A stretch of 64,000 nt of DNA from Paroedura picta. Its lineage: Eukaryota > Chordata > Lepidosauria > Squamata > Gekkonidae. Both the position numbers and the translations under genes were made by a program. Below are positions 53,355-63,305 of the stretch, in pieces. Location of the stretch: positions 75,782,941 through 75,846,940 of the forward strand of contig NC_135377.1 of the NCBI RefSeq assembly GCF_049243985.1. The letters are read 5' to 3'. Under the pieces are notes generated by a model. The model saw nothing but the letters and a program-made list of their open reading frames with translations. It was not told where the DNA came from and did no database searches. Every line of letters starts with the position of its first letter. The first letter of the stretch is position 1.

Positions 53355-55349
53355 ATGATGAGCTATTGCATGCTCAATGATGAGCTATTGCATGCTCAAT
53401 CAATGACTATCCCAGAAAGACGAAAACACTGCGGGCGCTCTAAGAAGCCTATTTGGATGAACAGAGAACTTCAAGAGGAACTAAGAAAGAAAAGGAAAAT
53501 GTTCAGGAAATGGAGGGAAGGACAGAGCTCTAAAGAAGAGTACCTACAGGTTACTAGGCACTGTAGATCAATCATCAGAAAGGCCAAAGCTGAGAGTGAG
53601 CTAAGATTGGCCAGGGAAGCCCATTGTAACAAGAAAACATTTTTCAGTTATGTGAGGAGCAAATGTAAAGTAAAGGAGGCAATAGGCCCGCTGTTGGGTG
53701 CGGATGGACAAACTCTAACGGAAGATGCAGAGAAAGCAGAAAGGCTTAGTGCCTATTTTACATCTGTTTTTTCCCACAGGTCAAAGTGTTTAGGCACATC
53801 TAGAGATGGCTGTAGCCAAAGGATAGTGTCTGGGTGGCAGGTTAACATGGATAGAGAGGTTGTCAAGAGGCATTTAGCTGCACTGGATGAGTTCAAATCC
53901 CCTGGTCCAGATGAAATGCACCCGAGAGTACTCAAAGAACTTTCCAGAGAACTTGCACAGCCCTTGTCCATCATCTTCGGAACCTCTTTAAGGACTGGAG
54001 ATGTCCCGGAGGACTGGAAAAGAGCAAACGTTATTCCAATCTTCAAAAAAGGGAGGAAGGATGACCCGGGAAACTACAGACCAGTGAGTCTGACCTCTGT
54101 TGTGGGGAAGATAATGGAGCAGATATTAAAGGGAGCGATCTGCAAACATCTGGAGGACAATTTGGTGATCCAAGGAAGTCAACATGGATTTGTCTCCAAC
54201 AGGTCCTGCCAGACCAACCTAGTTTCCTTTTTTGACCAAGTAACAGGTTTGCTGGATCGGGGAAATTTGGTTGATGTCATTTACTTGGATTTTAGTAAAG
54301 CTTTTGACAAGGTTCCCCATGATGTTCTGATGGATAAGTTGAAGGACTGCAATCTGGATTTTCAGATCGTTAGGTGGATAGGGAATTGGTTAGAGAACCG
54401 CACTCAAAGAGTTGTTGTCAATGGTGTTTCATCAGACTGGAGAGAGGTGAGTAGCGGGGTACCTCAGGGTTCGGTGCTCGGCCCGGTACTTTTTAACATA
54501 TTTATTAATGATCTAGATGAGCGGTTGGAGGGACTACTCATCAAGTTTGCAGATGACACCAAATTGGGAGGACTGGCAAATACTCCGGAAGATAGAGACA
54601 GAGTTCAACGAGATCTGAACACAATGGAAAAATGGGCAAATGAGAACAAGATGCAATTTAATAAAGATAAGTGTAAAGTTCTGCATCTGGGTCAGAAAAA
54701 TGAAAAGCATGCATACTGGATGGGGGATACGCTTCTAGGTAGCACTGTGTGTGAACGAGACCTTGGGGTACTTGTGGATTGTAAACTAAACATGAGCAGG
54801 CAGTGTGATGCAGCGGTAAAAAAGGCAAATGCCATTTTGGGCTGTATCAACAGAGGCATCACATCAAAATCACAAGATGTCATAGTCCCATTGTATACGG
54901 CGCTGGTCAGACCACACCTGGAGTACTGTGTGCAGTTCTGGAGGCCTCACTTCAAGAAGGACGTCGATAAAATTGAAAGGGTACAGAGGAGAGCGACGAA
55001 GATGATCTGGGGCCAAGGGACCAAGCCCTATGAAGATAGGTTGAGGGACTTGGGAATGTTCAGCCTGGAGAAAAGGAGGTTGAGAGGGGACATGATAGCC
55101 CTCTTTAAGTATTTCAAAGGTTGTCACTTGGAGGAGGGCAGGATGCTGTTTCTGCTGGCTGCAGAGGAGAGGACACGCAGTAATGGGTTTAAACTTCAAG
55201 TACAACGATATAGGCTAGATATCAGGAAAAAGTTTTTCACAGTCAGAGTAGTTCAGCAGTGGAATAGGCTGCCTAAGGAGGTGGTGAGCTCCCCCTCACT
55301 GGAAGTCTTCAAGCAAAGGTTGGATACAGACTTTTCTTGGATGCTTTAG
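53355..55349 (+). CDS. CR1 ORF2 reverse transcriptase, 664 codons open
   Basis: A linker (KKRKMFRKWREGQSSKEEY) is followed by RT blocks: [94 protein letters not shown] and the active site [14 protein letters not shown]. The thumb and C-terminal region ends QRLDTDFSWML. The AP endonuclease is missing, so this copy is dead as an autonomous element, but the RT frame has no stop or frameshift. It is the reference for the other CR1 copies here. Confidence 0.92.
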   Translation: MMSYCMLNDELLHAQSMTIPERRKHCGRSKKPIWMNRELQEELRKKRKMFRKWREGQSSKEEYLQVTRHCRSIIRKAKAESELRLAREAHCNKKTFFSYVRSKCKVKEAIGPLLGADGQTLTEDAEKAERLSAYFTSVFSHRSKCLGTSRDGCSQRIVSGWQVNMDREVVKRHLAALDEFKSPGPDEMHPRVLKELSRELAQPLSIIFGTSLRTGDVPEDWKRANVIPIFKKGRKDDPGNYRPVSLTSVVGKIMEQILKGAICKHLEDNLVIQGSQHGFVSNRSCQTNLVSFFDQVTGLLDRGNLVDVIYLDFSKAFDKVPHDVLMDKLKDCNLDFQIVRWIGNWLENRTQRVVVNGVSSDWREVSSGVPQGSVLGPVLFNIFINDLDERLEGLLIKFADDTKLGGLANTPEDRDRVQRDLNTMEKWANENKMQFNKDKCKVLHLGQKNEKHAYWMGDTLLGSTVCERDLGVLVDCKLNMSRQCDAAVKKANAILGCINRGITSKSQDVIVPLYTALVRPHLEYCVQFWRPHFKKDVDKIERVQRRATKMIWGQGTKPYEDRLRDLGMFSLEKRRLRGDMIALFKYFKGCHLEEGRMLFLLAAEERTRSNGFKLQVQRYRLDIRKKFFTVRVVQQWNRLPKEVVSSPSLEVFKQRLDTDFSWML

Positions 55350-55437
55350 GATGCTTAGGGCTAATCCTGCGTTGAGCAGGGGGTTGGACTAGATGGCCTG
55401 TATGGCCCCTTCCAACTCTATGATTCTATGATTCTAT
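53355..55437 (+). mobile_element. CR1 LINE, 2.1 kb, reading frame intact to the 3' end
   Basis: 5'-truncated between endonuclease and RT, with a full 3' end ending in (TGATTCTA)n at 55420-55437. Its first 22 bases (ATGATGAGCTATTGCATGCT) occur twice in tandem at 53355-53376 and 53377-53398. ATGATG occurs at both borders but overlaps these repeats and the tail, so the target duplication is uncertain. Confidence 0.93.
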
Positions 55438-55469
55438 GATGCGCCTGGGGCAAATTCAGCAGGAACCCC

Positions 55470-56935
55470 AGGTGCTCATGCTGCCAATGGTGAAAGGAAG
55501 AGTCTGCACTTTACAAAGATGCACTGAATAGCAACTTGGAATGCTAGAGGACTAACTCCGAGAAAATTGGAAATTGTCAAATGAGAAATGGTCAGGTTGA
55601 ACATTGACCTCCTTGACATCAGTGAATTACATCAGACATGATGGTTTCTTCCAGTCAAAGGATTTTACCATCTACTATTCAGGACACAACTCAAGAAGAA
55701 GGAATGGCGTGGCTTTCATTGGAAGCAAAACATTTTCTCGAGCAGAGGAAAGTTTTTCGTTGATCAACAATTGAATCATGGCAATTCGAATTTGTGTCAA
55801 GCCAATAAATATCACAACTGTCCAAGTATATGCTCCAACAACTGATGAAACAGAGGCAGGAATTGAAGACTTCTATACTGTGATTCAAGACACTGTAAAA
55901 CTAGCACCCAAGAAGGATGTCATTTACAGAACGAGTGACTTTAATGCAAAAGTTGGCACACAAACAGAGAGAGACATTACTGGCAATTTGGATTTGGAGA
56001 AAGGAATGATGCTAGTGATTGTCTGGCACAATTCTGTGATGAAAATAAGTTTTGCATCATGAATACTTAGGTCAAACAGCATAAACATTGTCTATACGCT
56101 TGGACATTACCAATGGACTACACTGGAACCAAATCAACTACAGTATTTGCTGGCATATAAGACTACTTCCCCCCCCCCTGAAAAACATGCCTCCAAGTGG
56201 GGGGGTCGTCCTATACGCCGGGTGCCCTTCAGTCGGGATAGACATAGCTGCCCATAGTGGCCCATAGTACTGTAATGTAATGTGACAAACTCTATATTTT
56301 GAGTGGAAATGTTGGGGGGTTGCCTTATACACTCAGTCGTCTTATACACCGGCAAATACGGTATATCTTATGTGGTTGACGATGGTCCAGTTCACTCCTT
56401 GATGTCAAAACATATCCAGGTGCTGATTGCAGTTCAAATCATGAACAGTTACTGGCTAATATCAACCCAAAAGTCCCCAACATCAAGAGAACATCAAGGT
56501 TAAGGAAATTTGATGTAAATAAAATTCAGCTCACATATGTAGTGAAGGTGAAAAATCAATTTCAACTATTAGACGCAACAGAGAAGATGCATGATGAACT
56601 GTGGCAGGAAATTCAATCAACTGTGGTTCAAACAGCAGTTAAACATCGCACAAGTAGACAGAAAAAAGATCAAAATGGCAGATGAAACAATAATAGCTGA
56701 ATGTAGAAAAGCAACAAAAGCTGCAGGCAAAAGGGAGGAAGCAAGAAAAATTTCAAAGGGCAGCAAGAATAAATGCAAGCAGTTAGAAGATTACAAAAAG
56801 GGACATACAAGAAATTCTCCTGACTCCATGACAATGAATGATAGTAACATTCTGATCCTAAATCAGCCCATGACAACATATTCTGCTTACACTGATAAAA
56901 TATTCTTCGAGGTAAGGAGTTGATGAATCAGGTTA
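55470..56935 (+). mobile_element. RTE-type LINE fragment (endonuclease and linker), split by a MITE
   Basis: 55520-56100 encodes endonuclease-type sequence: IATWNARGLTPRK, TTVQVYAPTTDETEAGIEDF and SDFNAKVGTQTERDITG. 56364-56935 continues with QLLDATEKMHDELWQEIQST and a Lys-rich linker, corresponding to BovB LDLIDRVPEELWMDVRDIVQ. It is a different, older RTE copy with several stops and frameshifts. The RT is absent. Confidence 0.8.
56141..56361. mobile_element. Tc1/mariner-like MITE, 221 bp, in the RTE LINE
   Basis: The inverted ends are CAGTATTTGCTGGCATATAA and, read inward from 56361, CCGTATTTGCCGGTGTATAA, about 28 bp. TA lies on both sides (56139-56140, 56362-56363), and RTE sequence reads on across the insertion. 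The repeated GTATAAGAC motif inside is typical of this kind of element. No coding capacity. Confidence 0.85.
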
Positions 56936-57435
56936 TAAGGTTAGATTAAGTTATGCAAGGGATATTGAAGTGGTAATAACTTTTGGGCAACCCAATCATC
57001 AGGTACATAATTGCTCTGAAGCAAGTCCACTTTAAGAGGATTTTCTCCCAGATTAAATGTACATGAAACTGTAGTCTAACATGCTGATCGTAGGCACACT
57101 TATTTGGAAGCCTGTTCTACTTTGCTCAATGGGACTTACATCTAAGTATGTGGACAGAGAATGGCAACCATATGTTTCGTGTCTCTCGTCTCAGGCAAGT
57201 GCTGCCCTCCCTTACCCGCAGATATCTTTACGCTGTACAAAGCCTGAAACCACCGGAGTTTCTCTAATGGCAGGGCACTGTAGAGAGGGAAACCAAAGTA
57301 TCACTCTGTCAGAAGGACTCATCTTGCTCAGCTCCATTTCCAAGGGATGCAGGACCAAGCAGGAGCCTCAACCTGCATGGCCAGGGCCCCTCCCCTCCCC
57401 ACCCCCTCAGTCCCATCATTGGCCACTTTGGGCGT
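56936..57435. other. Unassigned sequence
   Basis: About 0.5 kb without a recognised gene. TTGCTCAATGGGACTTACAT at 57122 looks like a diverged short repeat common in reptiles, but I cannot name it. Confidence 0.35.
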
Positions 57436-57447
57436 AGGAGGGTGGAA

Positions 57448-57732
57448 AAGGTAAAGGTATCCCCTGTGCAAGCACCGGGTCATGTCTGACCCTTGGGGTG
57501 AGCCCTCCAGCATTTTCATGGCAGACTCAATACGGGGTGGTTTGCCAGTGCCTTCCCCAGTCATTACTGTTTACCCCCCAGCAAGCAAGCTGGGTGCTCA
57601 TTTTACCGACCTTGGAAGGATGGAAGGCTGAGTCAACCTTGAGCCGGCTGCTGGGATTGAACTCCCAGCCTCATGGGCAGACAGCTTCAGACAGCATTTC
57701 TGCTGCCTTACCACCCTGCGCCACAAGAGGCT
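57448..57732 (-). mobile_element. Sauria-type tRNA-derived SINE with RTE-like 3' part
   Basis: Same family as 41641-41922, on the minus strand, with A box near the right end and the CCTTTACCTTT end at the left. A perfect 12-bp duplication, AGGAGGGTGGAA, lies at 57436-57447 and 57738-57749. Confidence 0.9.
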
Positions 57733-57749
57733 CTTGGAGGAGGGTGGAA

Positions 57750-58049
57750 GGGTACTTAAAAAAAACAACAAACTTTTATATCATTCAGACACAGGCTGGG
57801 GAGGCACTTCTGGTCACCATTCTGAGACCCACACATGGCAGTTCCATTGGAGGGTTTGCATGGCAGTACCTTTGGGAGACCCGGAAGGAGAGGATAGCAT
57901 CCTGTGGAGGCTCTGGGAGGCCAAAATCAGGGGATGCAGCCGAACTCTTCCGAATATTCCTCGGGATCAGACTGGAAGAGGGGCTGCTGGAACTGAGCTG
58001 TGGTGTCTGGGGCACTCCCTAGTCTCTCAAGCCCTTAAGCACAAGCTGG
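57750..58049. other. Unassigned sequence upstream of the CpG island
   Basis: No gene or repeat recognised. Confidence 0.35.
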
Positions 58050-58699
58050 ATGGCATCCACAGTCGGCCGCGCCCACCTCCACACGCCCCGATCCAGGTGT
58101 GCCGGGCCTGACTAAAAGCGGCGGGGCCCGAGAAAGGCGCGGGGCCCCTGAGGCGGATCCCCCTCCCCCCGCTGCTGGGCTCCGGAGAAGCAGGAGGAGA
58201 CAGCGCGAGGGCGGCTGCCCCCCACTCCGCCGAGCCCAGTGGAGCTGCGCCTGGGCCGCGCCGCCTCCCCGCTGGCCCCGCACCCTCGCCCGCCGCCTCC
58301 CCCACGCACGGCCGCCTCACGCCGCGCGCCTCTTCCACGCGGACACGGCCCCACCGCGCGCCCGCCCGCCCGCCCGCCCAGCCAGGAGCCGACGAGGGCG
58401 GCGCATCCGCCGAGGAGTCCCGCGCAGAGCCGCGCCCCCCCCCCCCCCACTCCGCCGAAGCCGGGCCCGTGCGGGGCCTCTCCTCGCAGGGAGGGAGCTG
58501 TGGGCAGAGGAGGCTTCGCGCGGCCCCGCGCCAGCCCCCCGTCCTCGTCCTCGTGGCGGCGGCGCGCCGGTGGCGTCGGGGGCTGCGGGAGCGGCCGTGG
58601 CGGAGAGCGCAGCCGCCTGGATGGCTTTTCCCGCCCGCCGGGCCTGAGCCGCGCGCGCTCCTGCTGCTGCTGCTCTAGCGGAGGGCGGAGGCGGCGGCG

Positions 58700-58762
58700 G
58701 AGGCATCAGCAGCATCAGCATCAGCAGCAGCAGCATCAGCATCAGCAGCAGCAGCAGCCTCT
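58700..58762. repeat. (CAGCAT/CAG)n tract in the CpG island
   Basis: An interrupted run of CAG and CAT triplets, probably in the 5' UTR of the putative first exon. Confidence 0.9.
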
Positions 58763-58800
58763 CCAGCGGCGGGAGGGCGCCGAGCGGCGGGCCGTGCCCA

Positions 58801-58860
58801 GAGAGAGAGAGAGAGAGAGAGAGGGAGGGAGGGAGGGAGGGAGGGAGGGAGGGAGGGAGA
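58801..58860. repeat. (GA)n-(GGGA)n tract in the CpG island
   Basis: About 11 GA units followed by nine GGGA units, a purine-only stretch in the putative 5' UTR. Confidence 0.95.
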
Positions 58861-59830
58861 GGCGGAGGCGAGCCAGACGCCGCCCGCCCTCCCAGCCCAG
58901 CCGAGGCGAGGCGAGGCGAGCCGGTGCCCGGAGGAGCTGCCAGCCAAGCCCTCGGCGGCCAGCAGGATTCGCGTCGCCCTCGTCGCCGGGCAGGATGCGG
59001 TGACCGGCCAAGGTCAGGCCCTGCGCCGAAGCACTCGCTGCCCGCCCGCCCGCCGGAGGACTGGCCCTTTGTGCTCGGCGGATGCTCGGCAAGCAGCGCG
59101 CGGCAGCGCCCGGTGAGTCGCCGGCGCCGGGAAGGCAGCCTCGCCCTGGCAGACGTGGGGGGGGGGGGCAGGGAGAGAGGCGGCCGCGTCCCGCGAGGGC
59201 CCAGCCGGGGATGCTGCGGGGGGGGGGGGCACCTGGAGAGGCGTGGCCGGGCCTGCCCCCTCTGCCCGCCGGGTTCGCTCGACGCCCTCCCCGGGGGCGC
59301 CCCCTCCCCTCCCCTCCCCGGGGGCGCTGCGGCCCAGGCCAAGGGCGCGCGCGCCACCGCCGCCGGAAAGCCTGAGTCATCCGTCGGCGCCCCCTCCCCG
59401 GACGCCTGGGCCCGTGGCGGCGGCGGTGGGGGGGGATTGGGGTGGGCATCGCGGCGGGGGAGGGGGAGGGCCCAGCCGCCCGGCCTCTGCCCGCGGGGAT
59501 TTGGCGGCTCGATGCCGGTGGCGTCCCTCGGCGCGGGGCTGCGGCCGGGCAAGCGGCCGGCAGATGCTGCAGGTGAGGGAGACGCGCGCTGGAGCCGCGG
59601 CCGCGGGGCCCTCGAGAAGCGCCGGGGGCCCGTGACGCCAGGCAGCCTGGGCAGGGGCGGGGGAGCGGGGGGGCGGGCTGGGAAGCTCCCCAATCTGCTT
59701 GTTCCGAGGGGCTGGAGGCGGAGGCGGAGGCCAAGATGGTGGCAGCTGCAGCAAGCGGCCTTCGCGCGGCACATGCCAGGAGCTCCCGAGCCGTCGGGAG
59801 CCATTTGTGGAGAACTGAGATCTCGTGGAA

Positions 59831-61165
59831 CTTTGACCAAGGCCCTTATTTCTCAACGGAGGCCTTCTTCTTCATACGGCTGGCTTTCATCTTCCAGCTG
59901 CAGAAGTCTCATTTTTATTTGAACAAATGGCTCTGACTGGTGGTGATTACAGTAGGTTTATTCAAACTGATGATAGGAAAGTAACTTGCTTGTGTGAAAA
60001 GAAGTAAGAGAAAATAAGTATATATCAATAACAATGGCTCACAATAGTGGATGCTCTGGGCCAGTTTATTTTAAGTTGCCTTGGATGTCCTCTTGAGGCC
60101 CTCCATCTGAATTGACGTTGAAGGAAGCAGACGGATTCACGAGGGTTAAATCTCACATGACATTTCAGATGTTATTTCTACCTGCCACTTTTTTGTGCAG
60201 GTTTGTGTTGTGGCATTTCAGTTCATCTCATGCATTTCCCTTTCCCCCACAGCTGCTAGAGCAAGAGTTGTCATGGTTCATTTGTCATCTGTTGGTTTGA
60301 CCAGTATGGGTGTTCTTTCAGCAGCTGGTATGAAAACCTATTAAATATATATTTAGAGATCTTAAGCGTATGATGTGCTAATGGTATCCTTACTTCTCAC
60401 AAATGCTTACATGAAATCTCAGTAGAGGTTCATCCAGATTTTCTTAAAGTTAACAGATTTTCGCCAGGGGAATGAGCCTTTCTGTCCTTTGCTCTCCTGT
60501 AGCAACCCCAAATCCCCCCCACCCCCACCCCAATCCTGTTTCTCAATACTCCTCCCTCATGGGGATCCAAGCCAAAATTCTTAACTTTAAAATAAGTTTA
60601 AAAATAAATAACTTTCCATTTCATTATGAAATGTGCTGGTTCCCTTCATTCTTATTCTCAAAGAAGAATTTTTGTGCAGATCTTCTGTTTCCTCAGGGCT
60701 ATTACTATGAAAAGAGTCACTCTGCATGGCTCTACCTAAACTCAGTATTTAATTTCAAATCCTCATTGACATCAGTTCCCAGGAGAAAGTTCTGTTTACA
60801 TTGACAGCAACAATTTGGCAAGAAAGTTAAAAAAGACAAGGCTTAAAATTCTACCAAAGGGAGGGCACTCCAGGAAAAAGCTGAAAGACAGAATCAAATG
60901 CCCAAAGCTTGGGCACTACCACAGGCAAATCTTGGCTCTGGTGGGCATCCCACAGAGGGAGGGGGTTGGCCCAGGGGAAGAGGGCCTGCTTCAAAGATCC
61001 TTAGGTGCCTGCAAGGGGTTTCCTGTTAAATATCCAACACCCAAGGTATGTAGGTCTGTCCAGATTGAAAACAACACTTTTGAGTTGTACCCCAAATGGA
61101 CAGGACATCCAACTAAAATGAGCTTAATTTTAGTTATTTAAAAATTGGTAATTTTAGTTATGTAA
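59831..61165. other. Unassigned sequence, possible intron or intergenic
   Basis: About 1.3 kb to the right of the CpG island without recognised exon or repeat. If the island promotes rightward, this would be first-intron sequence. Confidence 0.4.
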
Positions 61166-61169
61166 GGAC

Positions 61170-61720
61170 TGACATGCTGTCTCTTTGGCCAACAAAATGT
61201 GTCCAGAGGAGGGCAACAAAGATGGTGAGAGGTTTGGAGACCAAGACATATGAAGAAAGGTTGGGGGAGCTTGGTCTGTTTAGCCTAGAGAGGAGACGAC
61301 TGAGAGGGGATCTGATAACCATCTTCACGTATTTAAAAGGGTGCCATATGGAGGATGGAGCAGAATTGTTCTCTCTTGCCCCAGAGAGACAGACCAGAAT
61401 GAATGGGGTGAAATTAATTCAAAAGAAATTCTATTTAAAGATCCAGAAGAAGTTCCTGACAGTCGGAGCGGTTTCTCAGTGGAACAGGCTTCCTCAGGAG
61501 GTGGTGGGTTCTCCCTCTTTGGAAATTTTTAAACAGAGGCTAGATAGCCATCTGACAGAGAGGCTGATTCTGTGAAGATTCAAGGGGGTGGCAGGTTACA
61601 TGATGAGCGATTGGTAGATGAGCGATTGGGATGTGAGTGTCCTGCATAGTGCAGGGGGTTGGGCTAGATGACACATAAGGTCCCTACTAACTCCATTCTG
61701 TGATTCTATGATTCTAAAAT
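61170..61720 (+). mobile_element. CR1-type LINE, C-terminus and 3' UTR
   Basis: Open from 61174 to 61575: [40 protein letters not shown] and [20 protein letters not shown], then stop, a CR1 3' UTR (GGTTGGGCTAGATGACACAT) and TGTGATTCTATGATTCTA. A subfamily distinct from the 53355 copy. Confidence 0.9.
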
Positions 61721-62264
61721 AAAAAGCTGGTAACTGTAGTCTCAGTTTCTAAGTTGTCTTCAAGAGCAGTTGTGCACTGCATGCAGTGAGGTTCCTGCAG
61801 ATTCAAGAAAAACGCAACTGAGGAAAGGGAAGTGTAGGCATCTGCAGATAATCACAGCATATGTAAGAAGTTCCCATCTGTCTAGATCACTGGAGAAGCA
61901 GCAGAGACACCTGCTAGCCAACAGGAGAGGATGAAAGGGAGGAGAAATAGCTGTGTAGTTAGGAGAGAAACAACTCTTTTTTGAGGTGCTGAGAAATTAA
62001 CACTCTTACAATGTTTCCTTACAGTATCTTCCTGATGCCTCCCCACTTACACAGTGCAGAGCTTCTACAATCTTGCAACAAATGTGTTTTGAGGAGAAAC
62101 ATTGTTAATTGGGTTTGCTTGAGTGTCCATGATAAAGCATGCATCTGTAGAACCTGGGATGTCACTTTATGGCACACGTGACCTAGCCTGACAAAATGAC
62201 ATTTATGTTAGACCTGGCCCTCATTACAAATGAGTTTGACATATCTGATTTACCATATTAAGAG
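61721..62264. other. Unassigned sequence
   Basis: No gene or repeat recognised. Confidence 0.35.
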
Positions 62265-62435
62265 CAAGGGGGAGGGTCAGTGGTGGAGAATCTCTTTGCT
62301 GTGCAGAAGGCCCCAGGGTCAGTTCCTGTCCGCTCCGCTTCATTAGGTAGAGGGTGAAAGGAACAGCCTTAGCCTTGAGACAACACAGCAGTGCTCCTGC
62401 CTCTCTGGGTAGACAGGGCTGAAGGCCTCATTCTG
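62265..62435 (+). mobile_element. tRNA-derived SINE, diverged
   Basis: It has tRNA-like boxes, GTCAGTGGTGGAGAATCTC (A) and CAGGGTCAGTTCCTG (B), followed by a body with TAGGTAGAGGGTGAAAG and CTCTGGGTAGACAGGGCTGA, a common squamate SINE layout. It is truncated at the right by CR1. Confidence 0.7.
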
Positions 62436-62633
62436 CATTTTTCACAGTCAGAGTAGTTCAGCAGTGGAAGGGGCTGCCTAAGGTGGTGGGGAGCTCCCCC
62501 TCACTGGCAGTCTTCAAGCAAAGGTTGGATACACACTTTTCTTGGATGCTTTAGGATGCTTAGGGCTGATCCTGCGTAGAGCAGGGGGTTGGACTAGATG
62601 GCCTGTATGGCCCCTTCCAACTTTATCATTCTA
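62436..62633 (+). mobile_element. CR1 LINE 3' end
   Basis: TTTTTCACAGTCAGAGTAGT through GGTTGGACTAGATGGCCTGT and CTTTATCATTCTA, the C-terminus and 3' UTR of the common CR1 subfamily here. It is interrupted at 62633 by the Helitron. Confidence 0.9.
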
Positions 62634-63095
62634 CTAGTAATATAGCCCGCTGTATGAGGAATACAGCGGGCGCTAGAAATGTACCTCCACTCCTCCAAGT
62701 GCAGTTCCTGTGGCTCGCAGTCCCGCCAGCATTCAGAGGTGTGCCTTCATACCCCCGGCTCAAACTTCGGAGAAGAAATGGGGGAAACGCAGTCTGAATA
62801 CTCCGATTCCAGCTGTGGTGAGTCCCGCTGGCCCTCGCTGACCCACTGACGGCTCTTTGAGGCGGCGGCCTGATGCGGCGAGAGGCGCAAAGCGTCTTTC
62901 GCCGCGTCAGGCCGAGAGCAACTGCGAGCTGCGCTGCGCGCGGCTCGCAGTTGCTGGGGCTTTGGTCCCTCTGATTGCCTGTCCGGAGGAAGGGTCCAGT
63001 CCGGACCCTTCCTCATCCCGGACACATCCCGCCCCAGAACCCCTTAGCGCTTTATTTAGTCCGCGGCACCCGCAGCGCTGCGGGCGGTGTTTAGA
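62634..63095 (-). mobile_element. Helitron (non-autonomous), 462 bp
   Basis: On the minus strand it starts TCTAAACACC after a host A and ends with CTAG before a host T. The 3' hairpin is a perfect 11-bp stem, GCCCGCTGTAT/ATACAGCGGGC, 7 nt from the CTAG. The 5' subterminal palindrome is CCCGCAGCGCTGCGGG. The first 80 bp parallel those of the Helitron at 18278 (for example CTAAATAAAGCGCTAAGGG against ATAAAATAAAGCCCTAAGGG). No coding capacity. Confidence 0.87.
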
Positions 63096-63305
63096 TTATT
63101 CATAAGGCAGTATAAGGTGAGTTCAAATGTGATTTGCCAATCAATGAAGCTCCCCCCTCCAATAAAACAATTTGAATGGTTACTTGGCTTTTATGGATGG
63201 TTGCCCAACATGTACCATCATTGGACTGATTTCATATTTTTGGCTGCTGATCTTGTATTGTTATGTACATTAAGTGGTAATTTAAAAAAACAAACAAGTG
63301 GTAAT
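63096..63305. other. Unassigned sequence
   Basis: Short AT-rich stretch, nothing recognised. Confidence 0.35.

Larger units (their letters stand above)
58050..59830 (+). promoter_or_regulatory. CpG island, probable promoter and first exon of a host gene
   Basis: About 1.8 kb of very GC-rich sequence with dense CpG, against an AT-rich surround. On the plus strand there are two good splice-donor candidates: CCCG|GTGAGTCG (GT at 59113-59114) and GCAG|GTGAGGGA (GT at 59573-59574). An ATG at 59082 would start a short coding tip (MLGKQRAAAP) that runs to the first donor. AAGATGGTGGC at 59733-59743 is a YY1-like site. Long GC-rich frames on both strands are expected by composition and are not called. 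The gene itself lies outside or has exons I cannot recognise. Confidence 0.6.

Noticed and set aside
58317-59840. Long GC-rich open frames on both strands of the CpG island (up to 507 codons)
   Set aside because: They are Pro/Arg/Ala-rich, overlap each other on both strands and cross the purine repeats. This is what high GC content produces by chance; no domain is visible.
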